Positions 25,904 to 34,375 of a stretch of 64,000 bases of DNA are shown here, one piece after another. Location of the stretch: NCBI GenBank assembly GCA_002790835.1, contig PFVX01000079.1, positions 197,621 to 261,620 of the forward strand. Reading direction: 5' to 3'. Both the position numbers and the translations under genes were made by a program. The notes beneath the pieces are model-generated. The model did not search any database and had not been told where the DNA came from. It saw only the letters and a program-made list of their open reading frames with translations. The first letter of the stretch is position 1; every line of letters begins with the position of its first letter. This DNA comes from a bacterium CG_4_9_14_3_um_filter_65_15. GTDB taxonomy: Bacteria > Krumholzibacteriota > Krumholzibacteriia > LZORAL124-64-63.

Positions 25904-26980
25904 GTGAATGATCAAGCTGTGTCCGCGGCGGGGTTTCAGCCCCGGAAAATCCTGGTTACCGGCGGTTCGGGGTTCACGGGCATCAACCTTATCCGATTCC
26001 TGCTGGAAAAGGGGGTCGCGATCCGCTCCCTGGATGTGGCCCCATTCACCTACGACGATTGTCGGGAACGCATCGAGGTCATGGAGGGGGACATCCGGGA
26101 TCCGCAGGCCGTGTCCGCCGCCATGAAGGGCATCGACCTCGTGATCCACACGGCCATGGCCCTGCCCCTGTATCCGGAGAAAGACATTTTGACCACCGGG
26201 ATTGACGGGACGCGGCTGCTGCTCGAGCAGGCCCGTGACCACGGGGTGCGACGGTTCGTGCATATCTCGTCCACCGCGGTTTACGGTATTCCCGACCACC
26301 ACCCCCTTGCCGAGGATGACCGGTTGGACGGTGTGGGCCCTTACGGTCATGCCAAGGTCGAGGCCGAGAGCGTCTGCGCCGAGTTTCGGGAGCAGGGCAT
26401 GGTGGTTCCGGTGATCCGCCCCAAGAGTTTCATCGGGCCGGAGAGGCTGGGAGTCTTTGCCCTCCTGTACGACTGGGCCCGGGACGGCCGGGATTTCCCC
26501 ATGATCGGCAGCGGAAACAACCGCTACCAGCTCCTGGACATTGCGGACCTGTGCCAGGCGATCTGGTTGTGCAGCACCCTGCCTGACGAGACCATCAACG
26601 ACGTGTTCAACGTCGGGGCCCAGGAGTACATGACCATGAAGCAGGATTGGCAGGCGGTTCTGGACTACGCCGGATTCGGCAAGAAGGTCCGCGGCTTTCC
26701 GGCCGCCCCGGTGATCTGGGCCCTGCGCATCCTCGACCGGCTGGGGCTGTCCCCGCTCTACAGGTGGGTGTACGAAACCGCCGCCACCGATTCCTTCGTC
26801 AGCATCGACAAGGCGCAGCGCATTCTCGGCTATCGGCCGCAGTACTCCAACCAGGACGCCCTGATCCGCAACTTCCAGTGGTATCTCCAGCACCGGGACG
26901 AATTCGCCAACGCCTCCGGCGTTTCCCACCGCGTCCCCTGGAAACAGGGCGCGCTGGGGCTGGCCAAGAAGTTCTTCTGA
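25904..26980 (+). CDS. NAD-dependent epimerase/dehydratase (extended SDR)
   Basis: 358 residues from the GTG at 25904, nine nt after GGAGG; the GTG at 25898 in the track sits too close to it. Rossmann motif ILVTGGSGFTGINLIRFL, HISSTAVYGIP, catalytic YGHAK and IRPKSFIGPERLGVF identify an extended SDR acting on nucleotide sugars or a similar substrate. It precedes hldD by 33 nt, so it may serve in envelope sugar synthesis. The C-terminal half (DRLGLSPLYRWVYETAATDSF) gives no clear subfamily. Confidence 0.8.
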   Translation: MNDQAVSAAGFQPRKILVTGGSGFTGINLIRFLLEKGVAIRSLDVAPFTYDDCRERIEVMEGDIRDPQAVSAAMKGIDLVIHTAMALPLYPEKDILTTGIDGTRLLLEQARDHGVRRFVHISSTAVYGIPDHHPLAEDDRLDGVGPYGHAKVEAESVCAEFREQGMVVPVIRPKSFIGPERLGVFALLYDWARDGRDFPMIGSGNNRYQLLDIADLCQAIWLCSTLPDETINDVFNVGAQEYMTMKQDWQAVLDYAGFGKKVRGFPAAPVIWALRILDRLGLSPLYRWVYETAATDSFVSIDKAQRILGYRPQYSNQDALIRNFQWYLQHRDEFANASGVSHRVPWKQGALGLAKKFF

Positions 26981-27013
26981 CCGGGCCCGGCCCGGCGAAC
27001 GAAAGGCCCCTTC

Positions 27014-27988
27014 GTGATTGCTGTGACCGGAGCAGCCGGATTCATCGGTAGCAACATCGTGTACGAGCTGAACCGGCGCGGCCACGAGGACCTCCTGGTG
27101 GTGGACCTGGATCCCGCTGGCGACCAGGCGGCAAACCTGGCCCCCCTGCGCTTCGCCCGCTACCTGGACAAGGAGGGCTTCCGGACCTGGTTGGCCGATC
27201 CCGTCAACGCCCGCAGCCTCGATACGCTTTACCACATGGGGGCGTGCAGCAGCACCACCGAGACCGACTGGTCCTACCTGGCGGAGAACAACCTGGGTTA
27301 CACCCGTGAACTGTGCCTGCGCTGCCTGGACGCCGATGTGCGTTTCGTCAACGCCAGCAGCGCCGCGACCTATGGGGACGGCAGTCGGGGATACCGGGAC
27401 GATCACGCCGGACTGAGGGATCTCAAGCCATTGAATCTGTACGGTAAGTCAAAACATGATTTTGACTTGTGGGCATTGTCTGAAAAATTGCTCGAATCGA
27501 TCGTTTGCCTGAAGTACTTCAACGTCTACGGGCCGAACGAGTGGCACAAGGGCGATATGCGGTCCATGGTCTGCAAGGGTTTCGAGCAGATCCGGGATAA
27601 CGGGCTGGTGCGTCTTTTCCAGTCCGACCGGCCGGAATATCCCGACGGCGGTCAACAGCGGGACTTCGTTTTTGTCCGGGACGCCGTGGACATGACCCTG
27701 TGGTTCGGCGAGCGGAAGGATGTGGGCGGGGTGTTCAACGTGGGCACCGGCGAGGCGAACACCTGGAACCGCCTGATTACCGCGATCTTCACGGCCATGG
27801 GCCGGGAGGCGGCCATCGAATACGTGCCCATGCCCGATCACCTCAAGGGCAAGTACCAGTATCACACCCGGGCCGAAATGACCAAGCTGGGTGACGCCGG
27901 CTACGGGCGTCCGGTGACCCTGCTGGAGGACGCGGTCGCCGATTACGTCCAGAACCACCTGGACGGCAAAAGGCATCTGGGCACATGA
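27014..27988 (+). CDS. hldD: ADP-L-glycero-D-manno-heptose-6-epimerase
   Basis: 324 residues, starting at GTG 27014. VTGAAGFIGSNIVYELNRRG, the HldD signature YHMGACSSTTETDW, SSAATYGDG, catalytic YGKSK, LKYFNVYGPNEWHKGDMRSM and QQRDFVFVRDAVD all fit. It makes the L,D-heptose precursor of the LPS inner core, which supports a Gram-negative envelope. The stop overlaps the next gene start (ATGA). Confidence 0.95.
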   Translation: MIAVTGAAGFIGSNIVYELNRRGHEDLLVVDLDPAGDQAANLAPLRFARYLDKEGFRTWLADPVNARSLDTLYHMGACSSTTETDWSYLAENNLGYTRELCLRCLDADVRFVNASSAATYGDGSRGYRDDHAGLRDLKPLNLYGKSKHDFDLWALSEKLLESIVCLKYFNVYGPNEWHKGDMRSMVCKGFEQIRDNGLVRLFQSDRPEYPDGGQQRDFVFVRDAVDMTLWFGERKDVGGVFNVGTGEANTWNRLITAIFTAMGREAAIEYVPMPDHLKGKYQYHTRAEMTKLGDAGYGRPVTLLEDAVADYVQNHLDGKRHLGT

Positions 27989-29190
27989 AATCCAGCATGC
28001 TCTTTCCCGACCCCTCCGGGGATCTCTGCGATTTTCTGGATCGGCTGCCCGGGCTTCTGGAGCGGGCCCGGCCCCAGAAATCCCGCCACCGCGACCGGCT
28101 TCCCCAGGGCGTGGAAGAACTCTCCAATCTTCTGACCATCGACCGGGATCACCTCCCGCCCGACTACATGGCCCGGCCCCCCCTGCTGGCGGCCTACCTC
28201 CACTACTTCCTGCCCTGGAACCTGGTGCGCCAGGTCCGGCTCCTGGGGGGGCTGGCGGCTCACCTGGATCTGAAACCCGACGCGAGCATCGTGGACGTGG
28301 GCGCCGGACCCCTGACCTTTGCCCTGGCGATGTGGCTGGCCTTGCCACAGCTGCGCACGCGCCGGCTGGACATCACCGCCGAGGACCGGACCGATGCTCC
28401 CATGCGGGTCGGGCGGGACCTGCTGCGGTCCCTGGATTCCGCGGGGTCCTGGCGGGTGGCGTTGTCGCGGCCCGCGGGAATGGGGGGCAGGCAGGGGAGT
28501 TCCGGGACCCCCCGCAGGAAAGCCGATCTGCTGGTGGCGGCCAACGTCATGAATGAGATTCCCCGGGGTGCACACCGCACCGCCGGGAACCCCGGCGCTT
28601 CCCTTCAGGCGCTGTTGCGCAGCTGGGAGCGGAGGTTGACCCCGCACGGCCGGATCCTCGTGATCGAGCCCGGGGTGCGCGATGCGTGCCGCATGCTGAC
28701 GGATCTGCGGGGGCTGGCGCTGGAACGCGGTTGGCGGGTGGTGTCCCCCTGCCCGCATCAACTGGAGTGTCCGCAACCGGGGATCGGCCGGCGGCCATGG
28801 TGTCATTTCGCCTTCGCGACCGGCAAGGTTCCCCACTGGCTGGAGGAGCTGGGCCTCCAGGCTGGCCTGCCCAAGGAGAGGGCGAGCCTGGGCTTTTTGC
28901 TGCTGGAACGGGCCGACGCCGTCACGGCGGACCAGCCTGCCGGCGGCCTCCTGCCCATGCGCGTCGTATCCGACCCCTTCGATCTCCCGGAGGCCCGGCG
29001 GGGAGTTTACGGCTGCACGGCCCGGGGCATGGTCCTGCTGGAGCTGGGGGCGGGGTCCACGCCGCCCCAGGGCGACCTGCTGGAAGTGCGCGAACCGTCC
29101 GGGAAGCGGAAGGACAAAAAATCCGGGGCGCTCATCATCGGCGCCCCGGAAGCGAATTCTCCCCCGTCCCGCGGGCCTAGAAAGCGCTGA
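27985..29190 (+). CDS. Rsm22/METTL17-like methyltransferase-fold protein with Fe-S cysteine motif
   Basis: 401 residues. A SAM-binding motif IVDVGAGPLTFALAMWLAL, AANVMNEIPRG and the segment CPHQLECP...PWCHF match the Rsm22 family (mitochondrial small-subunit assembly factors), whose four-cysteine site holds an Fe-S cluster in METTL17. It probably binds ribosomal RNA or the small subunit; methyl transfer is unproven in the family. The last 25 residues are low-quality, and part of them (KSGALIIGAPEA) is encoded by the terminator of the convergent porin gene. It overlaps hldD by 4 nt and the porin stop by 14 nt. Confidence 0.75.
   Translation: MKSSMLFPDPSGDLCDFLDRLPGLLERARPQKSRHRDRLPQGVEELSNLLTIDRDHLPPDYMARPPLLAAYLHYFLPWNLVRQVRLLGGLAAHLDLKPDASIVDVGAGPLTFALAMWLALPQLRTRRLDITAEDRTDAPMRVGRDLLRSLDSAGSWRVALSRPAGMGGRQGSSGTPRRKADLLVAANVMNEIPRGAHRTAGNPGASLQALLRSWERRLTPHGRILVIEPGVRDACRMLTDLRGLALERGWRVVSPCPHQLECPQPGIGRRPWCHFAFATGKVPHWLEELGLQAGLPKERASLGFLLLERADAVTADQPAGGLLPMRVVSDPFDLPEARRGVYGCTARGMVLLELGAGSTPPQGDLLEVREPSGKRKDKKSGALIIGAPEANSPPSRGPRKR
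29116..29150 (-). terminator. Intrinsic terminator of the cytochrome-porin operon, embedded in the Rsm22-like gene
   Basis: On the minus strand TCCGGGGCGC / GCGCCCCGGA form a perfect 10-bp stem with a 9-nt loop followed by TTTTTT. It lies 27 nt past the porin stop and inside the coding 3' end of the opposite gene. Confidence 0.85.
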
Positions 29191-30379
29191 CGATGCCGAC
29201 CGCTCCGCGGCTCGCTCCATGCTCGACGTCGTAGGTGAATTCCACCGTCAACCTCAGATTGCGCCGATGCAGCCGGGTCACCGCCGCGGTGTAGGTCTCG
29301 TAGTCCGCCGCATCCAGACCCGAATCGATCCGGTTGTACAGCAGGGTCACATAGTGGCGCGAGCGATCCTGTTGCGGGCTGATCACCACTTCGCCCACCA
29401 GGCCCGTCGTTTCGGCATCGATGGAACCGGGCAGGAACAGCGGATTGGTATCCCGGCGCCGGAGATATTGGAAGGAGCCGTCCAGGGTTCCGTTGCCGGC
29501 CTTGAGGTCGAGTCCGTGGAAGAGCAGGCTGTTGCGGAAGACCGTGCCCGCTGAAGCGAGCTTGGGATTCTGCCCGAGCTCGTCCCCGTAGTACCCGAAG
29601 AGACCCACGCTCACGTTGTCGGTGACTCCCTGGCCCACCCTCAGGAAGAAGTTCTTGTACTTGTCGCTGTCGAAACCGGTGGCCTCGGCGGGGTCCTTGC
29701 CGTTGCCGTTGAGAACCATGGCGGTCAGCAGCGTGCCGCTGCGCTCGAGGTCATAATTGACGATGACGCCGCGGTCGTAGGCCAGGTTGGTGTTGGACAG
29801 GCCGATCTTCGACTTGTAGATCAGGTAGTCCTCGTAGGTCAGCCGCAGTTCCCGCTTCATCAACGGGTCGCAGGCCTGGAATTGTCCCACCAGGATGTCG
29901 AGGGGACGGCCGCCGAGGTCGTTGAAGTGGATGTAGGCGTCCTCGACGCCCGCGACCTCGCCCTTCTCCGACATGTAGAAGTAGAAGTAGTAGCCGATGC
30001 CCCGGGACAGGGCTCCGCCCGAAAGGAGTTTCAACCCGAAGGGCATCTGCATGTCGGCCTGCAGCTCGTCTTCCTCGTTCTTCTGCAGGGTCGCGAAGGC
30101 GTCGAACCGTACGGCCACCGGGAAATCCTTGTTCAAGTGCAGCAGGTCGTCACCCGCGCTGATGTAGTCGCGGTCCTTTTCCTCCTCCGGGATGATGAAT
30201 CCGTTGGCTGCGAACTCGTCCCCGAAGGGCTTGAGGCGCGGGAAGGGGGTGTGGCAGGTGGTGCAGCTCAGCTTGTAGCGCCGCGCGAAGGCGGGGATGG
30301 CGCCGGCTGCGTCGGGCAACAGCATGACCGCGGTGGTGACCGCGAGCAGGAACAAACTAAGATTGTTGCGAGTCTTCAT
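29177..30379 (-). CDS. Outer-membrane porin with N-terminal c-type heme (fused cytochrome-porin)
   Basis: 400 residues from the ATG at 30379 (AAGGGAG upstream). A signal peptide ending near AAGAIPAFA is followed by a single heme site CTTCH within RRYKLSCTTCHTPFPRLKPFG. The remainder consists of alternating amphipathic strands (YYFYFYMSEKG, VAVRFDAFATL, RHYVTLLYNRI) and ends in VGIVSAF with a terminal Phe, as in outer-membrane barrels. This is the architecture of fused cytochrome-porins such as the iron oxidase Cyc2, though similar heme-porins of unknown role occur widely. The pentaheme cytochrome gene precedes it in the same operon. Confidence 0.75.
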   Translation of the reverse strand: MKTRNNLSLFLLAVTTAVMLLPDAAGAIPAFARRYKLSCTTCHTPFPRLKPFGDEFAANGFIIPEEEKDRDYISAGDDLLHLNKDFPVAVRFDAFATLQKNEEDELQADMQMPFGLKLLSGGALSRGIGYYFYFYMSEKGEVAGVEDAYIHFNDLGGRPLDILVGQFQACDPLMKRELRLTYEDYLIYKSKIGLSNTNLAYDRGVIVNYDLERSGTLLTAMVLNGNGKDPAEATGFDSDKYKNFFLRVGQGVTDNVSVGLFGYYGDELGQNPKLASAGTVFRNSLLFHGLDLKAGNGTLDGSFQYLRRRDTNPLFLPGSIDAETTGLVGEVVISPQQDRSRHYVTLLYNRIDSGLDAADYETYTAAVTRLHRRNLRLTVEFTYDVEHGASRGAVGIVSAF

Positions 30380-30393
30380 GACGGAACTCCCTT

Positions 30394-31737
30394 TCAATCG
30401 TAGACCTCGACCCAGGTGACGGCTTCGTTGACCAGCTGCGGTGCGGCTTCCTCGGCCGGAACCTGGAGGAATTCGGCCACCGGGCCGACCAGCTTGCTGT
30501 AGTAGAGCGCGGCCCGGAATGAGACACGGCCCGGAGCGAGGTCATCGGGGAGGTTCCAGGTGTAGGTCTCCACCTTGGTCTCGCGGGGCCCGATGCGGTA
30601 GTCGACGCCCTGGGAGGCGGTGTTCCACTGCTGGATGGTCATGCGTCCCTGGGAATCGAAATAGGGCATGCGGAAGATGCGGTCGCCCACGGGCACGCCG
30701 TCGCGCTGGACGCCGGCAAATCCCGGCCGGTCCAGGGGGATGCCCATATCATGGTAGGCCAGCACGTCGGCGGCGATGGTGTACTCCTCGCCGTCGAAGC
30801 CCTTCTTGTCCACCGGCAGATCCCAGGTCTTGCCCTCGCTGTCGGTGGCGGTCACGTGCAACCAGACGATGCGGTCCTCGACCGATCCGGTGGGGACCTT
30901 GTGCCCGCACTTGCCGTTGAACAGCTGGACGTTGACCACGGCGGTGCCGTCGTACTCCACCTCACGCTCCAGGGGGTTCATCCGCAGCTCGATGGCGCCG
31001 TTCACCTTGCCCGGGTCGTGCGCCCCGTGGAAGAGGTGCTGGGCGATCTTGCCCTCGGCGCCCATCTTGGCCGAAGTACCCTTGGCCTTGGGCATGTGGC
31101 AGTCCTGGCATTGGACGCCCTGCGCGAAATATGGTCCCTCTTTCCATTCGAGGTGGGTGCTCTTGACCCATACCCCGTAGGGGCTCATCTCGTTGTGACA
31201 GATGCCGCAGAAGTCTCCGGTCTTGAGGAAGTCGTTCTCGACCGTGTCGTGGTGGGGCGATGCCACGCCGGGCTTGGGTCCCTGCTTGAGTCGTCCCGGT
31301 TCGCTGATGCCGTTGAAGTTGTGGGGCACGTCCCCGGCGAACCCCGTGATGGTGTGGCAGTGGTCGCAGTGAACCGACTCGTTGGCGCGGCTGCCCTCCT
31401 CGGGCAGCGGGGGGGGCGTGTCGCCGGCCAGGAATGCGGTCGGGGCATGGCACCCGTTGCACCCGGCCTTGACCCCGGCCACCTTCGCGTCCTTCTCGGC
31501 GTGGGGAACCGCCAGCTTGAAGTACTCGATCTCGTCCCAGTGGTGGGTGTAGGCTCGGCTCATCATCGATTGGGTCCACTGCTGGTAGATGTTGTCGTGG
31601 CAGCTCGCGCACACCCCCGGCTTTTCGTAGTCAGCGTAGGACCTGGTGCCATAGGCGTCTTCGCCCGCCGGGATCGCGGCCGCCATACCCGGAAGCAGGA
31701 GCACGACGAGGCACACCAACGTCTTCCTTGATATCAT
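30394..31737 (-). CDS. Pentaheme cytochrome c (cytochrome c554-like)
   Basis: 447 residues with signal peptide (TLVCLVVLLLPGMAAA). Five CxxCH sites: CASCH (about residue 43), CNGCH, CDHCH, CGICH and CQDCH, all in the first half, with extra His for axial ligation (HPDH-like, HNF, SPHHD, HLFHGAH). The C-terminal 200 residues are beta-rich without hemes (NVQLFNGKCGHKVPTGS...). It resembles c554-type multiheme proteins that carry electrons in the periplasm. AGGAG lies 6 nt before the ATG. Co-transcribed with the heme-porin 14 nt downstream, implying electron transfer across the outer membrane. Confidence 0.85.
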   Translation of the reverse strand: MISRKTLVCLVVLLLPGMAAAIPAGEDAYGTRSYADYEKPGVCASCHDNIYQQWTQSMMSRAYTHHWDEIEYFKLAVPHAEKDAKVAGVKAGCNGCHAPTAFLAGDTPPPLPEEGSRANESVHCDHCHTITGFAGDVPHNFNGISEPGRLKQGPKPGVASPHHDTVENDFLKTGDFCGICHNEMSPYGVWVKSTHLEWKEGPYFAQGVQCQDCHMPKAKGTSAKMGAEGKIAQHLFHGAHDPGKVNGAIELRMNPLEREVEYDGTAVVNVQLFNGKCGHKVPTGSVEDRIVWLHVTATDSEGKTWDLPVDKKGFDGEEYTIAADVLAYHDMGIPLDRPGFAGVQRDGVPVGDRIFRMPYFDSQGRMTIQQWNTASQGVDYRIGPRETKVETYTWNLPDDLAPGRVSFRAALYYSKLVGPVAEFLQVPAEEAAPQLVNEAVTWVEVYD

Positions 31738-31788
31738 ACTAAGCTCCTATGAAATAAACAGTTAACCCCTCCCTCGCAGGTGAACCCT

Positions 31789-31801
31789 AGGAAATATTCC
31801 T
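31789..31801. repeat. Short palindrome upstream of the cytochrome operon
   Basis: AGGAA-ATA-TTCCT, a perfect palindrome in the AT-rich gap about 50 nt before the pentaheme cytochrome start. A possible operator; no family consensus is recognised. Confidence 0.25.
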
Positions 31802-31838
31802 GGAACAAACCAGAGAAATTCTTTGAATTCGAGAATGG

Positions 31839-32732
31839 TCAATCGCGGTTCTGGAAGATTCCCGCTACGCCGGCCACGACCAGGGCGGCGCCGGCCAGGG
31901 TGTAGACGGTGACGGCCTCGTCGAGGATCAACCAGCCCAAGAGAACGGCGATGACGGGGTTGGCGTAGGCGTAGGTGGAGACGATGGCCGTCGGCAACAG
32001 CCGGAGGGTGGACATATAGGAGGTGAAGGCGATCACCGACCCGAACACGACGAGGTAACCCCAGGCCAGCCAGGCTTGTCCGGTGGGCGAGGGCAGGGGC
32101 TCGCCGCGCAGCAGGATCACCACGAGAAAACCGACGGCGCCGAAGGCCTGCTGCCAACCGCTGATTGCGCGGATGGACAAGTCGGGTTTGCGTCGTTGAA
32201 ACCACATCGATCCCAGCGCCCAGCAGAAGGGTGCGGCCAGGAGGCCGACCACGGCCATGATATCCGCCCGGACGCCCGTGCGCAGGATCGGCCAGGTGAG
32301 CAGGCCCACCCCGGCGAACCCCAGGAGGATGGCCCCGACCATCTTGGCCCGCGGGCGGCGCCGGTCGGCGACGATGGCGATCAATTCGAACCAGATGGGC
32401 ATGGAGGCGACGAGCAGGGCGGCCAGGCCGCTGCTGGCCCGCATCTCGGCCCAGGTCACCAGCCCGTTGCCGCCCACCCACAGGAGGATGCCGCTGCCCG
32501 CGAAGACGCCGATCTCGTCCCGGCGCAAACGCAGCCGCTCTCCGCGCAGACGGGCCCAGCCGAGGAGGAAAGCCGAGGCCGCAACCACCCGCATGAAGGC
32601 CATGGTGAAGGGAGGAAATCCCGAACCATCGCGAACCGCCAAGCGAATGGCCAGGTAGGTGCTGCCCCAGACGACGTACACCACCAGCAGGTGGAGCAGA
32701 CCGCGACGGTCCAGTTCCTGGCGTTGGGTCAA
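31839..32732 (-). CDS. EamA/DMT-family membrane transporter
   Basis: 297 residues from a TTG at 32732, preceded by GAGGAG at 5 nt; the 501-residue ORF in the track extends into the divergent purB. Ten hydrophobic helices in two EamA repeats: LLHLLVVYVVWGSTYLAIRLA starts the first and AVVGLLAAPFCWALGSMWFQRR the second, with the typical SYMSTLRLLPTAIVSTYAYANPVIAVLLGWLILDE near the end. The family exports amino acids and other metabolites; the substrate is unknown. Confidence 0.88.
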   Translation of the reverse strand: MTQRQELDRRGLLHLLVVYVVWGSTYLAIRLAVRDGSGFPPFTMAFMRVVAASAFLLGWARLRGERLRLRRDEIGVFAGSGILLWVGGNGLVTWAEMRASSGLAALLVASMPIWFELIAIVADRRRPRAKMVGAILLGFAGVGLLTWPILRTGVRADIMAVVGLLAAPFCWALGSMWFQRRKPDLSIRAISGWQQAFGAVGFLVVILLRGEPLPSPTGQAWLAWGYLVVFGSVIAFTSYMSTLRLLPTAIVSTYAYANPVIAVLLGWLILDEAVTVYTLAGAALVVAGVAGIFQNRD

Positions 32733-32834
32733 GGCTGCTCCTCGGCACGAGTGGCGTGTGGGGGGTTGTCGCAATATAACCTGCGGGCGGCTCCTCCCCA
32801 AACCCAGCCTGCGGGCCGGTGGGGGCGGCGCCCC

Positions 32835-32863
32835 TTGACCCCGGTGCGGACGGCGCGTTAGGT
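32835..32863 (+). promoter_or_regulatory. Sigma-70 promoter for purB
   Basis: TTGACC, 17 nt, TTAGGT, about 38 nt before the purB ATG. Confidence 0.5.
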
Positions 32864-32901
32864 TTCGGCGGTCGATTCTTCCGCAACCAAGGCAGGGAAA
32901 G

Positions 32902-34212
32902 ATGATTGAACGGTACGCAAGCGCCGCAATGACCCGGATCTGGTCCGACGAGAACCGTTTTCGGATCTGGCAGGAAGTGGAAACCACCGTCTGTGAGGTG
33001 CGGGCTGAGTTGGGGCAAATCCCCGCCGAGGCGGCCGGGGAGATCCGCGCCAAGGGTGGATTCGACACCGCGCGGGTCCTGGAGATCGAGAAAACGGTCC
33101 AGCACGACGTGATCGCGTTCTTGACCAGCATGGCCGAACACATCGGGCCGGCCAGTCGTTTCGTGCACCAGGGCATGACCAGCAGCGACCTGCTGGACAC
33201 GTCCTTCGCCCTGCAGATCCACGAGGCCGGCGGAGTCCTGCGCGCGGCATTGGTGGACCTGCTCGCGGCGGTGGAAAAGCGGGCCGTCGAACACCGGGAC
33301 ACCGTCATGATGGGCCGCAGCCATGGGATCCACGCCGAGCCCACGACCTTCGGTCTGAAACTGCTGGTCTACTGGAGCGCGCTGGAGCGGGGCTTGCGCC
33401 GCCTCGACGCCGCCCAGGAGCAGATCGCCTACGGCCAGATGTCCGGGGCCGTCGGCACCATCGCCCATCTGGATCCCGAAGTGGAAAAGCGGGTCATGGC
33501 GAGGCTGGGTTTGCAGGTGGATCCGGCGTCCACCCAGATCGTCCAGCGCGACCGTCACGCAACCTGGCTGTCGGCGGTCGCCGTGCTGGGCGCGACCATC
33601 GAGCAGATGGCCGTGGAGATCCGCAACCTGCAGCGCACCGACGTGCACGAGGTGGAAGAACCCTTCGGCAAGGGTCAGAAGGGCAGCTCGGCCATGCCCC
33701 ACAAGAAGAACCCCATCGTCTCGGAAAAGCTCACGGGCATGGCCCGGCTGCTGCGGGGATTCGCCCACACCGGCATGGAGAACGTGGCGCTGTGGCACGA
33801 GCGGGACATCTCGCACAGCTCCGTCGAACGCATCATTTTTCCCGACGCCTGCCACGTGCTGCACCACATGCTCACGCGCATGACCTGGCTCATCGACGGT
33901 CTGGTCGTGTATCCCCAGAACATGCGGGACAACATGGCCAAGGTGCGCCAGATGTACTTCAGCCAGGCGGTCCTGCTGGCCCTGACCGAGGCCGGGGTGA
34001 GCCGGGAAGAGGCCTACGCCTGGGTGCAGGCCGCTGCCATGAAGGTGTGGGACGAGGGCCGGGCCTTCCGGGAGACCCTGGGCGAGGATGAACGCATCAC
34101 CGGTCGGGTTTCCGCAACCCTCCTGGATCGCTGCTTCGACCTGGATCACCAGCTGAGGAATATCCCGCATATCTTCGAACGGACACTGGCCTTGAATGAT
34201 TGGTCGGCATAG
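32902..34212 (+). CDS. purB: Adenylosuccinate lyase
   Basis: 436 residues. MIERYASAAMTRIWSDENRF, HQGMTSSDLLDTSFALQ, GRSHGIHAEPTTFG and the fumarase/aspartase superfamily signature GSSAMPHKKNPIVSE with the catalytic Ser loop show PurB. It acts twice in purine synthesis: SAICAR to AICAR and adenylosuccinate to AMP. The clustering with purLQ and purF 700 nt further on supports the assignment. AGGGAAAG precedes the ATG. Confidence 0.96.
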   Translation: MIERYASAAMTRIWSDENRFRIWQEVETTVCEVRAELGQIPAEAAGEIRAKGGFDTARVLEIEKTVQHDVIAFLTSMAEHIGPASRFVHQGMTSSDLLDTSFALQIHEAGGVLRAALVDLLAAVEKRAVEHRDTVMMGRSHGIHAEPTTFGLKLLVYWSALERGLRRLDAAQEQIAYGQMSGAVGTIAHLDPEVEKRVMARLGLQVDPASTQIVQRDRHATWLSAVAVLGATIEQMAVEIRNLQRTDVHEVEEPFGKGQKGSSAMPHKKNPIVSEKLTGMARLLRGFAHTGMENVALWHERDISHSSVERIIFPDACHVLHHMLTRMTWLIDGLVVYPQNMRDNMAKVRQMYFSQAVLLALTEAGVSREEAYAWVQAAAMKVWDEGRAFRETLGEDERITGRVSATLLDRCFDLDHQLRNIPHIFERTLALNDWSA

Positions 34213-34282
34213 CCTATTTTATGGTATTGGAATTGCAAATTCGACCACGGACGGCATTTGTGACAATTCCGTGGCAGAGTGG

Positions 34283-34310
34283 TTGACTGGACCCGATTGC
34301 CCGTTATAGA
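34283..34310 (+). promoter_or_regulatory. Sigma-70 promoter for the tetraheme cytochrome
   Basis: TTGACT, 16 nt, TATAGA, about 65 nt upstream of the cytochrome ATG. Confidence 0.5.
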
Positions 34311-34375
34311 TTTGGCAGCGTCTGGGGAGTCCAACCGTCCATGGCAATCAACACCCGATTTGGGGAGGATGCGAA

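Noticed and set aside
34271-34350. tRNA-Ser-like stretch GTGGCAGAGTGGTTGACTG
   Set aside because: The D-arm resemblance is not followed by an anticodon stem, variable arm or T-loop GGTTCGAATC; the TTGACT is better explained as a promoter -35 box.
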